Positions 1-11,163 of a DNA stretch of 64,000 nucleotides are shown one piece after another. The notes beneath the pieces were generated by a model. It saw only the letters and a program-made list of their open reading frames with translations, did no database searches and was not told the origin of the DNA. Position numbers and translations under genes: made by a program. The DNA is taken from contig OX579640.1 in assembly GCA_951230915.1 (NCBI GenBank), forward strand, positions 16,636,981-16,700,980. Direction: 5' to 3'. Position 1 is the first letter of the stretch. Every line of letters starts with the position of its first letter. Origin of the DNA: Antitrichia curtipendula. Lineage: Eukaryota; Streptophyta; Bryopsida; Hypnales; Leucodontaceae.

Positions 1-1652
1 ACCCACCGTGTTTGTACATTGCGTAGCATCTTCAAGCCCTTTGTCTCTGTGAGTTCCGCAAGTTGCCTGAATTCACTGAAACGCTTAGGGCTCTTACAGA
101 AATAAGCATACGTGACAGAAAGGAGTTTCTCAATATCGCCAAAAATTGCCAAATTTGACAATGCCTTGAAGGCTAGATTGCAACGGTGTGCAATGCAATG
201 TACACCAATGACATTCGGAGCATGCCTTTCTTTAATTTGTTGAGTGACACCCGTGCGAGTTCCTTGCAACGTCGATGCACCGTTAGCGCCAAAGCTAAGG
301 ATTTTCTGGGCTGCGGTCTCTGCATTCAAACCACCGCCAGTTCTCACAGCCCCCATGATCAACTCCGTCAGATTTTCAGCTGTGGGACTACAATCCACAC
401 GCTGCAAAGAAATAAGCAATGGAATTCTTACCCAGTCCTGCACTATGTATGCATGGATTGACAGAAAACTACTATTGTCAACTGCTGTGACCTCGTCGAC
501 AGTGATGGCCATGAATCTAGCAGCATTGATCATGTTGCGTGTTTCATCCATTACTTGTTTGTGCATGTAAGTGGCCATAACCCACCCCGAATTGTCACAC
601 CAGTGAGTTGCCAATAAATCAAGTACATTGAGCAACCTGTATAGAGATTGGCGGGACTCAAATTCAGTCATGGGACGACCGTCGGCCAGTAGCTGAAACA
701 ACGTTGCAAATTGCACTCTCTTTTTTCTGGCCTCCAAGGTGGTACAATTGTTCAACTGCTCGAGCACTGTGGTAGGGACCTTTGCTGCATACAAGCGCAG
801 GTTCTTTTGATGTTTGCATTGGGTGGCAATATAGCTCTCTCCGACCTTGACCTTATGCTGTGGCATGTCCTTCTTCGCAATGCGTTTGCTGTCATGCTTG
901 AACAAAGTGTCAGATTTTGGAGCCATAATGCATGGCTTCCTGTCAAAAGAAGAATAGACCTTACAACAAACCATGTGCAATATGCCGTCAGATGCCATGA
1001 TTCCCTCAGCCCATGGTAATTTGGCAGCCCATAGAGTTTGGAACTTCCTGTGACGGTCATACCGCTTTTGGGACCTTGATCACTCCGATTCAGCCTTCGT
1101 ACGCAGTGTCGCACCTTTCTTCTTTGGTGGAGACTGGAAATCAGACTCGTCATTGGAGCCATCTGAATCAACAGAAACCTCGACCAAATTGCTGTCATCA
1201 GTGTCAATTGAGTCCTCCGAAATGGTTATCAGGGGTGACTTTGAGCTCAGGACAACAGTGTCTCCAGAGCCTGAGGAGGAACCTAGAGTGACAACGGTGT
1301 TCACAGACGTCGAATTACTCTTCCGTGTAATCGCAAGATCACCATCTTCGTCATTGGGATACTCTTCTCCAGATTGGGGCTCTGCTCCGGGAACATCTGG
1401 CATGGAACCATCCAAAGCGAAGCAAAGGGATTGTCCAGCTATTGCTCCGCAACTCGATTGGAAATAAGACTTCACCGTCTTCTTCCTCGCCTCCCCCCTC
1501 CAGAAGTCCAATTGCTTTCCCTTCCGTTTCATGTCCAAGCGCGCTGCCTCCAAAGCCTGCTTAGCTGCCTTCTATGCAGACCTTGCAATCGCAGCCGCGC
1601 GGACGGCCTTGGCGACGGCATCTTCCCCGATTTCCTCGGCACCACAAACCAT
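1..1652 (-). pseudogene. hAT-superfamily (DUF4371/ZNF862-like) transposase, 5' part, two in-frame stops
   Basis: The minus strand holds a single reading frame that enters from an ATG at 1650-1652 (good context on the minus strand) and runs off the left edge, so the C-terminus is missing. It is interrupted by TAG at 1572-1574 and TGA at 1080-1082 and is otherwise open for about 360 codons after the TGA. The region before the TGA is basic and then acidic/serine-rich, with a possible nuclear signal (MKRKGKQ). After it come the segment KFQTLWAAKLPW, then a cysteine/histidine cluster, ITVDEVTAVDN, and near the edge HCIAHRCNLAFK and VQTRW. These resemble the core of hAT-type transposases and their DUF4371/ZNF862-like relatives. 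No introns are needed. It is probably a recently inactivated transposase. A domesticated host gene is less likely because of the stops. The family call is from remembered motifs, not a search. Confidence 0.72.
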
Positions 1653-2440
1653 GGTATGCAGCGATTACTACAACGACCTCCACAAAACAAGTTCCCGCAA
1701 ACACAGACAATTGAACAGAAGAAGCTACAAGAAAGGTATGAATGCCCAATGCCGAACCCTCACAAGCAAAGCATACAATGTCATGAAATGAAGCAGGCAT
1801 TTTTGTGGAATTCAACTGCATGGAGGACCGTAAATTCTCAGGGAGGACCAACGCCGCCATGGTAAGGAATTGAGAGCAATGAAACCTACAATTAAAGAGA
1901 AGCATTGAAAATTCGAAGTGGAAGAGAAGTCTGCTAACACAACCGCGCAGCATTACGAAAACATACAATTGAACTCCTAGCAAAAATTGAAGCTCCTCCT
2001 CGCAGGTGACTGGCAAACCCTAGCTGCACCCCAGGATATAAATGGCGATATGAAACCACCACTTGCGGCACTACTTAGCAAACATAACTGTTCCGATCGA
2101 GAAAGAGTGGCGACGAACTTCTGCTGGCGGAAGCAAACACAGGTTCATGAAAGCGCGGAGTGGCGAACCTAATGCTGGAGAGTGGCGATGATGGAAGTTG
2201 AACTTGGCGATAAGGCCCGCCGCCCAATGCAGCCTCGTCGCCAGTCTAGCCACTGACAATCTGGAAGGACACTAAGGTGGCGATAGGGGCCATTTTTTTT
2301 GCCTTACAGGTCAGTTCCATTTTTGCCAGGGCCCACCAATTGGGGCAAACTGGCTTCCTAAAGCCAAAAAAAAAGCCCTGATTCCCACCATTCAACTGCG
2401 ATGAAGACGTTGCAAACTCAATCAACGAGAGTCCACCCTT
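1653..2440. other. Non-coding upstream flank of the hAT-like gene
   Basis: This stretch lies upstream of the transposase start and would hold its promoter or 5' UTR. It is richer in G and C than the DNA to its right. It repeats short GTGGCGA-type words around 2105-2240, but I see no convincing gene or promoter element. The short ORFs here do not resemble proteins. Confidence 0.4.
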
Positions 2441-2997
2441 TTCGGGGAGTTCAATTAGAGTACCCATTAGAAATCACATGCAAACAAACCTTTTGGACCC
2501 CTTATATATTTTTTGAATTTTAAATATAAATAAATAAATAAATTTTGAATAAATTTTTCTATTTTGAAAATTTATGTTTTGATTCATTGATATTTTTATT
2601 TTTTAATAATAATTAGTTACAAATTTTTGAAAGATACACTATAGAATTGAAAAATAACTTTCACACCTCTGTATTATATAAGAAAAAATTGTCTAAAAAA
2701 TGAACAAAAATTCCTAAAAATAACTCTCTATTGAAAGCTCATTTTGAGTTGAATATTGATTGAATGGTCATCTAAATGTGTTCTCTATAATTATTTGAGT
2801 TGAAAAACATATCATTTTAATTCATTTTCAACCTCTTCTAGAAATCATTTCATATTTTATTTGAGTTGGAAATTTTGGCAATAGAAACCTATAGTCATTA
2901 TTAAACAATGCTCAAAATTTTAGGTTGAATTATAGTTTATTAGAAACCACTTGTTTGCACGTGGTTTGTTGTAGTAGAACTAAGTGCACTCCCCAAG
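2441..2997. mobile_element. TIR element (GGGGAG-ended MITE), copy 1
   Basis: An AT-rich non-coding element of about 557 bp. Its ends are imperfect inverted repeats: TTCGGGGAGTTC at the left and, read on the minus strand, CTTGGGGAGTGC at the right. It is flanked by a near-matching 8-bp duplication (CCACCCTT at 2433-2440, CCACCTTC at 2998-3005). A second copy lies in the same orientation at 62708-63326, and the two agree over essentially their whole length. An 8-bp duplication is typical of hAT-family elements, so this may be a non-autonomous hAT derivative. It has no coding capacity. Confidence 0.72.
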
Positions 2998-5549
2998 CCA
3001 CCTTCAGCAAAAAATCCACATGAAAGGAAACAATTTCTTTTCACAGAGAACCTCGATATTCTTTCTCTACATTAGCACCAAGTTAGAGTGTGCATAGCAT
3101 AATAACAACCTTCCTATTTCACAGGGTACAGGAGGTTGAGGACGTAAGGCAACCAATACACATGACTGTGCCTCATCAGTCTCCTCTGTTACAAGCTTCG
3201 GACCATCTGAGAAATTGCTGCACTCAAAGGATTCAAATCTCGCGAAGCACAGTAGCAAGGTTGCAGTAGTCAGATTTTGTTGAAGCTAATTAGATACGAA
3301 TTTTATAGCTTGGCGATGAGAGGCTCTGTTACAGTGTAGCATGTCGGCTTTGGTCCTAAGGTAGGAGGCATAGAAATGGCACATCTAAGGGCTGGTCCGC
3401 CTTTTTCGTGTATTTCATTGAACGGAAATAATTTTAGCTCATTTTTCAGACAAAGAGAAATAGATGAGGAATCTAACCCAAGTGGTTTCGTATCTTTCCA
3501 AGCATTTTTGAATTACTTATGAATTTTCAAACAAGTTGGGTCATAGGTCCCTATTTATGACCCTAGGTCTTTTATAAACGGTTCACTTGCAATTCTAAAG
3601 AAAGATGGGGAAAGCACAGCAAATGATTGGCTCTTGCAACTAATAATTTTTTTTTCCACGATTCATTCAATGACTAACTCTTGTCCATTTCACAACCATT
3701 TTATAAGGTTTGTTCTTAATGCCCGTTCCATTTTAGAGCCTCCTACCTTACTCAAACTCTGCTCACATGTAGATTTTGTCAACGCAAACCCTTCTCTTCC
3801 ACTCAAAGTCAACAAACCAACAAACATCTCTTTTTCAAAATTAGAGAAGCAACCAAATTGTTTTGGCGTTGTCTACCTTAACACTAAAATAAGGATAAAA
3901 AAATCTATAAAATCAATACAAATCCCTCTTTAAACAACCCTCCAATTCCATATGATGGGATACATCAATTTACATTACCAGTACACAAATAATTAACACA
4001 TACATTGTTTGCAATGGCCCAATCACAAGTCAAAATCTACACTGAATTCGTTCATGAGGTTCTTTCTATTGAGAGGTCAATAAAAAAAGTTGTTGCATGA
4101 CTGGAATGTAATCCAATGAAAGTAAGGTAGAGCGACCCATCACCAACCAGCATCCCATGAGCAGTCAATAGGGTGACAGATAGAAATGCAACAAAGGGTT
4201 GGGACTAATTTCCAAACATGTGTTCTTGATTTCCAATCATCAATTCCTTCATTCTTTTCATAACACATCTGCTTGGTTTGGAGTGCCAAAGTGAACAAGA
4301 AGTAGTCTCGTAAATGAGCAATTTTGGAATAGTCTAGACATTGAACATGGGCCTAGACGAACTTTTTGCCTTCCAAAAAAAATGGTAGTGTGAATTCAAG
4401 CGATAAAATTACCAAGTTTTGGCAATCCCCTTCATTTCTATCTCTGCACTTGTGAAAATATGTCCTTTGTCTTCCTGTACTGTACATCATGTCCCCAGTT
4501 GCTTATTCGGTTGGTTATGGGTGGTTTTACTATAAGGTAGAATAGCCCGTTGTGATCAAATGACCCATAGTGGACACCTAGGGAATGATCCCATTACAGG
4601 AGGGTTCAGTTTGTGAGATTTTGGTTTTAATGCATCTCTTACATGACACTAATAGAGCAATTAGTGACTTCATTAGGAACATCCAACTTTTTGGTGTGAA
4701 TTCATTGTAAGAATTTACTTTTTAGGGCTCCCATGTTAGAAAATACTATGATTGCTTTAGGTGAGCAAATTGAGCATGATGGATTCAGATTTTGTTGGTT
4801 CTAAGGTAGTCGGCAGACTCTTTTGGGCCATGATGCACTGGACACTTCAAAAATTCATAGCAAATCCATACTTTGTCATAAAAAAAAAAACCCACATAAT
4901 TTCAATTGCTCTCACTGTTTCTCACACTTGTACTATTGTGGGGGAAAAAATTGAAAAATTTCAGCAAACTCCTAATTTTGACCACCATGGGCTGTTTTAC
5001 CTTAAGATAGGGGTTTGTAAAAGCGACCTGTCTCTAAAAGCAACCTCTAGCACAGAGGTACATTTTACTTTCTTCTATGTACCGACGTTGTACATTTTAG
5101 GAGGGGTCGCTTTTAGAAACCACTGCGTTTCAACTTCAAAAATTTATAACTAATTCCACAAAGGTCCAAAAAATATGAAACGACTTGGATTAGATGCCAA
5201 TTCCATTTTTCTTCCTAGTAAAATTTACTGAAAATTGTTTCAATTTTCAAGGAGTTTAGCTTCCCTGAAAATGCAATCAGCTCTTAAAGGGTTGCTTTAA
5301 CAGTCTCCTACCTTATGTCTTTCTCAGTTTTCTTGCACATTCTCTGCAATGCGCAGTTAGTAGTAGTATCTTTGTCACTTTATCTGTTGTTGAAGGTGGC
5401 AGTAAAGTAGAGTCGTGCGTAAATTCCATGGAACCCGTACAAATTCTGTATCGTTTGGGTTCGATAGTCCCCAGGTGTCGGTACAGGTTGAAGATACCTG
5501 TGAAAGAATCTGGAAGACAATTGAGATCCTTCTATAGTCTACCACCCCC
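2998..5549. other. Intergenic DNA without recognised genes
   Basis: AT-rich sequence between the MITE and the Copia element. The minus-strand frame at 3067-3258 and the plus-strand frame at 5428-5549 read like short protein fragments but match no family I recognise. Each ends at or near a mobile-element boundary. I see no tRNA, no strong splice-signal pairs and no repeat of note. Confidence 0.35.
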
Positions 5550-5841
5550 TGTTGAAATCACCATTCATAAACTCGGCTCTTCTCTGTTCATCCAGGCACT
5601 CCCATTCATCCTTTGTATAACGAACAGGTAGATTAGTCAGTAACAGCTGTACCTGTATCACTAATTAGAGTTAGTGCTAATGTTACGTTTAGAAGTAGTG
5701 GCTACTGTAACTGAATTACCTTAGACTAGCCTCCTTCCTGCTTAGACACGATAACCACTGTGTATAAAGGAGTTCCTGACTATGCTAATTACAATTCGGC
5801 TTAAGGCCAATTCACACAGAGCTGGTGTGTTATGTTCATCA
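5550..5841 (+). repeat. 5' LTR of the Copia element
   Basis: 292 bp beginning TGTTGAAATC and ending GTTCATCA, so it has the usual TG...CA ends. A TATA-like GTGTATAAAGG near 5759 is the likely promoter. It differs from the 3' LTR at seven positions, six of them transitions, with no indels. Confidence 0.95.
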
Positions 5842-5853
5842 TGGTATCAGAGC
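5842..5853 (+). other. Primer binding site (initiator Met-tRNA)
   Basis: TGGTATCAGAGC starts at the first base after the LTR. It matches the complement of the 3' end of plant initiator methionine tRNA, the standard primer for plant Copia elements. Confidence 0.92.
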
Positions 5854-6090
5854 AATAGGAACATCGAGAAGAGAGAAGTCGCATAGGCTCAGAGAAACAT
5901 TCGTTAGGACGTCGAAAGCGCCAAGTTGAGCTCTGCTCCGGCAAATCGCATAGGCTCAGTGAAGCAACTAGTTAGGACATCGAAAGGTGCCAAGTTGAGC
6001 TTTGCTCCTGTAAAATCGCGTAGACTCAGTGAAGTAGTTTGCTGAAAGTTGATAAGTCGAGCTTTGCTCCTGCACAAAAACACTAGACAA

Positions 6091-9000
6091 ATGGCTGAGA
6101 ACACGAGTATAGTGATCAGAGAGAACAACAAGTTGAAAGGAATGTCAAATTACTATGTCTGGGCTTTGAAGCTACGAGCTACGCTTAGAGCGGAAGGACA
6201 ATGGGCAATCACAGAAACAATGCAATCGCACACAGTGTTCCCTGTAACTATAGACGGTGAAGCATATACGGAAGTACAACTGAAGAAGAAAAAAATCCTT
6301 GCTTGCAGGTTGATATTGATGGCAGTATCTAATGATCTTGTTGATCTTGTTGCTGAATACATAGACCCTGCAGTAGCTTGGAAGATCTTGAAGGACCAAT
6401 TCCACTCCGGTGACCAGTCGCAGATTCTGACCTTGATGGGCCAGCTGCAATCGCTGCGAATGAACAAGGGAGGGTCAGTTGAAGAATACATAAAGAAGGC
6501 ACGTGAAATCAAGAACCAACTGGGGAGTATGGGCGAACGCATCACCGACCGCAACATGAATCAACTAGTCATGAATGGTCTCCCCAGATCGTACAAAAGC
6601 ACGATACCAACACTGACTCACCTGGATCGGGAAATGACGTTCGAGAAACTAAGCTCCAACTTGCTTTCGGAGTTTCTTCGCCGTCAACACCGAAACCAGC
6701 AGCTCGGTGATGAAGAAGCACTAGTAACAGAGCATCAGAGAACAATCTACGGCACACGCGGTCGAGGAAGAGGAGGCCGCTGGCCACAGAACACAAGAGG
6801 ACGTGGCTTCCCTGGAAGAAACTACGGGCAACCAAGACCAACCCCAGTATGCTTCAACTGCCACAAACCTGGGCACTTAGCACGAGAGTGTAGGATGCCA
6901 CGCATTCCTTACGATAGAAAGTCTCACAGGAACGTTGGCTATGCAAACTCGGCAGAATACTATGATCCTTACAATCCACATTACTACTGGGGCCACGGAA
7001 CTTGGTATATTGATAGTGGGGCATCCAGCCACATAGCTGCAGATCATCAGAAACTAGATCAAGTCTCCTCCAATAGTCAGACCAACGAGATCAGAACGGG
7101 AGGGGGAGAATGTCACCCAGTCAAAGGAACTGGAACTGCATCTGTAACCTCTGAGAGCGGAGAAATAAAGTTACACAATGTTAAGTACGTACCGAGTATG
7201 AAGAAAAACTTATTCTCAGTAGGCGCAATAACAGACGCAGGACACAAAGTCATGTTCTCCAGCCAAGCATGCTTGATCATGAATTCAAAAAACAAACTAG
7301 TAGCATCAGGAGAGCGGGACCCTAGAAACGGTCTCTATTTTCTTAAAAATCAAAACACGAAACAAACAATGGCCCTCACAGCAGAAGTCGATGATCAACC
7401 GACTCTATGGCATTGCAGGCTAGGTCACTTAAACTATGCAGGCTTACGTTTTTTATCAAAAACCTCAAATGTCATAGGCTTACCGAACATAGGAATTGAG
7501 AAACGGGTATGCTCGTGTTGCCTAGCAGGCCGCCAAAGTAGAGAAAGATTTCCAAAGAGGACAGAAACACGATCAAACAAACTAGGACAGCGGATACATT
7601 CGGATCTGATGGGACCAATGCAACAGGCTTCGCTTGGCGGTTCTAGATACATGTTAGTCCTAACTGATGATTACTTACGAAAGAGCTGGATATACTTTAT
7701 ACAATGCAAGAGTGAAACGTTAGACAACTTCAGAAAATTCAAGAAAAGGCTAGAGCTAGAAACAGGAAACAAACTACAAATGCTACGATCAGACAGGGGA
7801 GGAGAATATACCTCAATAGAATTCCAAAACTTCTGCAAAGAAAATGGAATCCAGCGGGAACTGACGCAAGCACACACGCCACAGCAGAATGGAGTATCGA
7901 AAAGAAGAAACAGAGCAATTATGGAAAGGACAAGAAGCATATCTCATGACTGTCAACTATTGAAGTATCTCTGGTCAGAAGTTGTGTCGCATGCAACATA
8001 CCTCATCAACCGAAGCCCCACCAGAGCAAATGCCGGCCAAACTCCAGAAGCAAAATACTCAGGTACCATCCCAAATGTCTCCAAACTTAGAATCTTTGGC
8101 TGTTTGGCTTACGTGCATATTCCAAAAGAAAACCGGAAGAAGTTAGACAGCAAAACGCAGAGGTGCATGTTTTTTGGCTTTGATGAAGAAACCAAGGCCT
8201 ATCGCCTCTATGACAGGATCAAGCAGAAAATTATCATTAGCAGGGACGTAGTGTTCGATGAAACAAGAGTAGGACACCACTACCTCAACCTACCAGAGCC
8301 TCAAAGCAGTTCCGTTGAGATCGCCGGAAGAAGGGACGAAAATGAGGTCAATCCATCAGAAACAGAGTTTCAGGAAGCTGAATTAGAACCTCAAGAAGCG
8401 GAATCAGAACACGAGGATACTCAACAGACCGAAGCAGATAGACTTGAGGACATGCTTGAGAACATACCACTCGACGTCTTGGAACAAAATCTTGAGCCTC
8501 GCTCAGAACCAAGAGAAGCAAACCGCTCACCCAGACTAGCACAATCAAGCGGAAAACTCAAACGCCCATTACCTGTGAGTCGTCAAGCAGGTCCTTCGGA
8601 CCGCCGCTACCCGAGTCGTAACAGGGCACCACCAGCAAAGATGCGAGATTACTGGCTCCTGCTTTCAGAACTAATGGAAGAATCCATTGACTTTAGAACA
8701 GCATCGCAAGAAAAGGAATGGAAAGAAGCCATTCAGAGAGAAATAGAGTCCATAGAAAAAAACAAACATGGGAGATAATAAAGCGACCCAAAGATAGAAA
8801 GCCAATAACTGCAAAGTGGCTCTTCAAAATAAAGAGAGACCCTCAAGCAGGGTTGTCCCCGTCACGTCCTGTCCGTCCGTCAGGATGTCCGGACGGACGT
8901 CAGGATTCAACCCCGGCGTCCGTCAGGATCAAAAAAAAAAAAAAAAAAAAAAATTTTTTTTTTTTCGTGGACGGTCTGTGGACGGCTGGTCCGTCCCTGT

Positions 9001-10566
9001 CGACAGCTGGCCGTCCCTGTGGACGGACGGTCCGTCCAGGTCGACAGACAGGCCGTCCTTGAAAAAAAAAAAAAAAAAAAAATTTTGATCCTGACACAAT
9101 TCTGACGCGTCAGGACGCGTCCGGACTGACGCCGACGGACATCCGGACGTGAAAACCCCACGTCACGTCCGGATAGACAACCCTGCCCTCAAGGCATCAT
9201 TCATAAATACAAAGCCCGATTGGTAGCTCGAGGATTTCAACAGCAAGAGGGCATCGACTACAATGAAGTATTCGCACTTGTAGTCAGATGGTCCACTATT
9301 AGAGTCATATTGGCACTGGCAGCAAAATTTAACTGGCCGCTGCATCAAATGGATGTTATTACCGCATTTCTGAATGGAACCATTGATGAAGAGTTCATCA
9401 TGGAGATACCAGAGGGCTTCCCTGGCGCTGGCGACAACTCTAAGGTCTATCGAATCAATCGTGCGCTGTATAGACTGAAACAGTCGCCCAAAGCCTGGTA
9501 CGATCGCATTAGTTCTTGGTTAAGTAAACAAGGCATGACTCAGAGTAAAAGTGATCCAAATCTGTACTTCCTACAACGAGAAGGCAAGATAACCAATCTA
9601 TTGCTCTATGTTGACAACTTACTGATCACTAGGGATGATCGGGAAAACATACAGCAGCTAAAAGAAAAGCTTCAACAGGAATTCGAAATGACAGACCTGG
9701 GAGGTGCAAGCAACTACCTGGGGATAGAAATTCACCAACGAAGTAGCGGCATCTTCATTAATCAAGCTGGATATATTAAGAAACTTCTGGAAAAGTTTGG
9801 CATGCGAGAATGCAACCCAACAAGGATCCCTGCTGATCCCAACACACCGCTACAAAAGCAAATGGGCACGAACAGGATTGATCCCATGACTTATCGCTCC
9901 TTGGTAGGAAGCTTACTCTTCCTTACGTATACGCGACTCGACATCTGCTATGCAGTAAGTAGTGTCTCAAGGTACATGTAGGAACCGGAGCTGGCACATT
10001 ATCAAGCAGCAAACAAAATCCTCCGCTATCTCAACGGAATAGTGGACTACGGCATACTCTTGTCCTCCGAAGGATCAGGCAATTATCATGCTTACGCAGA
10101 CGCCAACTGGGGTCGAGACTTAGATACTAGAAGATCAGTATCGGGAATTCTTCACAAGATAGGGAAGTCAACAATTCACTGGAGCAGTAAGCTTCAGCCA
10201 ACGATATCTCTGTCCAGCACTGAAGCGGAATACAGAGTGTTAACAGATGCCGCAAAAGACATTGTTCACTTTCGTAGGTTATTGCAAGAGTTGGGTTTCA
10301 ACTCAGATTATTAAACCCAATTATTCAGCGACAACCAGTCTTGTTTGAAGCTCGTGAAGAATCCAATCATGCATGCGAGAACCAAACATATAGAAATTCA
10401 GCATCACTTTATACGAGAAGCTGCCAAGGTAGGAGCAATACAGGTGGACTACGTCCCAACCAACGATCAGCTGGCCGATTTCCTCACGAAACCTCTTCCT
10501 CACAAAAGCTTCGTCACAAATCAACAAAAGGCAGGTGTGGTATCTCTTTCCTTCACAGAACCTTAA
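6091..10566 (+). pseudogene. Copia gag-pol polyprotein, inactivated
   Basis: The frame is open from the ATG at 6091 (an in-frame ATG at 6049 is less likely) to 8778. In order it encodes a UBN2-type gag, a CCHC zinc knuckle (CFNCHKPGHLAREC, about 6850-6891), an aspartic protease (DSGASSH, about 7012), a GAG-pre-integrase segment, and the integrase core. A 1-bp deletion near 8765-8770 shifts the frame, and a MITE at 8848-9185 splits the start of reverse transcriptase. RT resumes after the insertion and is broken by TAG at 9979-9981 and TAA at 10312-10314. RNase H motifs (YADANWG, STEAEY, SDNQS, TKHIEI) follow to the end at 10566. The RT active site reads YVDN instead of YVDD, and the integrase motif usually containing NGVAER reads NGVSKR, so catalytic acidic residues are lost in both. 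The product would be non-functional. Confidence 0.93.
8848..9185. mobile_element. hAT-type MITE nested in the Copia RT region
   Basis: A 338-bp non-coding element with perfect 10-bp terminal inverted repeats (CAGGGTTGTC / GACAACCCTG) and a perfect 8-bp target duplication (CCCTCAAG at 8840-8847 and 9186-9193). The CAGGG terminus and 8-bp duplication are classic for non-autonomous hAT elements. The interior is rich in GTCC/GGAC words and has two long homopolymer blocks (A then T at about 8931-8965, and A at about 9062-9081), giving it a partly palindromic character. It inserted after the Copia element: removing it with one duplication copy brings the flanking RT codons back into register. Confidence 0.93.
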
Positions 10567-10810
10567 ACCTAGCATGAGCCCAATCAGGAGTATAGGTATT
10601 GTCTATCCAGAGACCATGTCTCTTAATTCGATGCTTGAAGTCTGGTGCTTTAGGGTTTGTCTTCACACCACGGTTGTCCCACCAATCGCTTGGATGTTTC
10701 ACAAGATCACACCAATGCATCTCAGCAGTAGCACGAGCATGTTCCCGAGAAACCCTAGTCACCACAGGTTTGGGACCAACATCACGAACAATAGACAGAT
10801 CGACTTGAGA
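10553..10810 (-). pseudogene. Captured OSB-like (organellar ssDNA-binding) gene fragment, PDF motif, antisense
   Basis: On the strand opposite to the retrotransposon, an open frame ends at 10553. Its last 55 or so codons carry WCDLVKHPSDWWDNR, then NPKAPDFKHR and LWIDNTYTPDW. This is the pattern of the PDF motif of plant OSB proteins, which bind single-stranded DNA in mitochondria and plastids (W-x-DL, NP-x-WWDNR, NPK-x-PDFKH, ALW, TP-x-W). The fragment lacks the SSB/OB-fold and has no clear start. Further upstream the frame turns hydrophobic and looks spurious. Its 3' end overlaps the end of the Copia pol by 14 bp. I infer that the retroelement transduced a piece of a host gene. It is unlikely to make a working protein. 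The extent upstream of about 10750 is uncertain. Confidence 0.68.
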
Positions 10811-11151
10811 CTCCTCCTCACGACGCTGAATCAAGAGCCATACATGAACACAGGCATCCAGCATGTTCTCGCAAACTCGCTGGAGCATGATCAAAAGAAG
10901 CCACAGCATCAACAGAAAAACCTGAACCTGACAAGCAAACAACAGCACAATTAGTCTCAGCAATTGAATGAGCGCTCGGCAACCAACAACGATCAAAGGC
11001 TCAGCAAAACTAAACGATCAAGACAATGTTATACCAAGGACATCTGATGCACATGGTCTCTAAGCACTCGGACTGCCTCAATTGGCAACATCGAAACACG
11101 AGACATCACAGACGCACTGACATCCCGAAGACTAGGGCAGATGAGTTTACG
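10811..11151. other. Rest of the pol-to-LTR spacer of the Copia element
   Basis: Non-coding on the sense strand. It probably belongs to the captured or internal 3' segment of the element. I see no recognised domain in it. Confidence 0.5.
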
Positions 11152-11163
11152 AGGGAGGGAGGG
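11152..11163 (+). other. Polypurine tract of the Copia element
   Basis: A purine-only run (AGGGAGGGAGGG) abuts the first base of the 3' LTR. This is where plus-strand DNA synthesis is primed in LTR retroelements. Confidence 0.9.

Noticed and set aside
1153..1865. Plus-strand ORFs over the left edge
   Set aside because: Shadows of the minus-strand hAT-like transposase.
8718..9161. Several ORFs across 8.7-9.16 kb
   Set aside because: Produced by the homopolymer runs and palindromic GTCC words of the MITE. Only the first codons continue the real RT frame.
10535..10954. 139-codon plus-strand ORF after pol
   Set aside because: Overlaps the antisense OSB-like fragment, is low in complexity toward its end (Gln/Asn-rich) and matches no retroelement domain.
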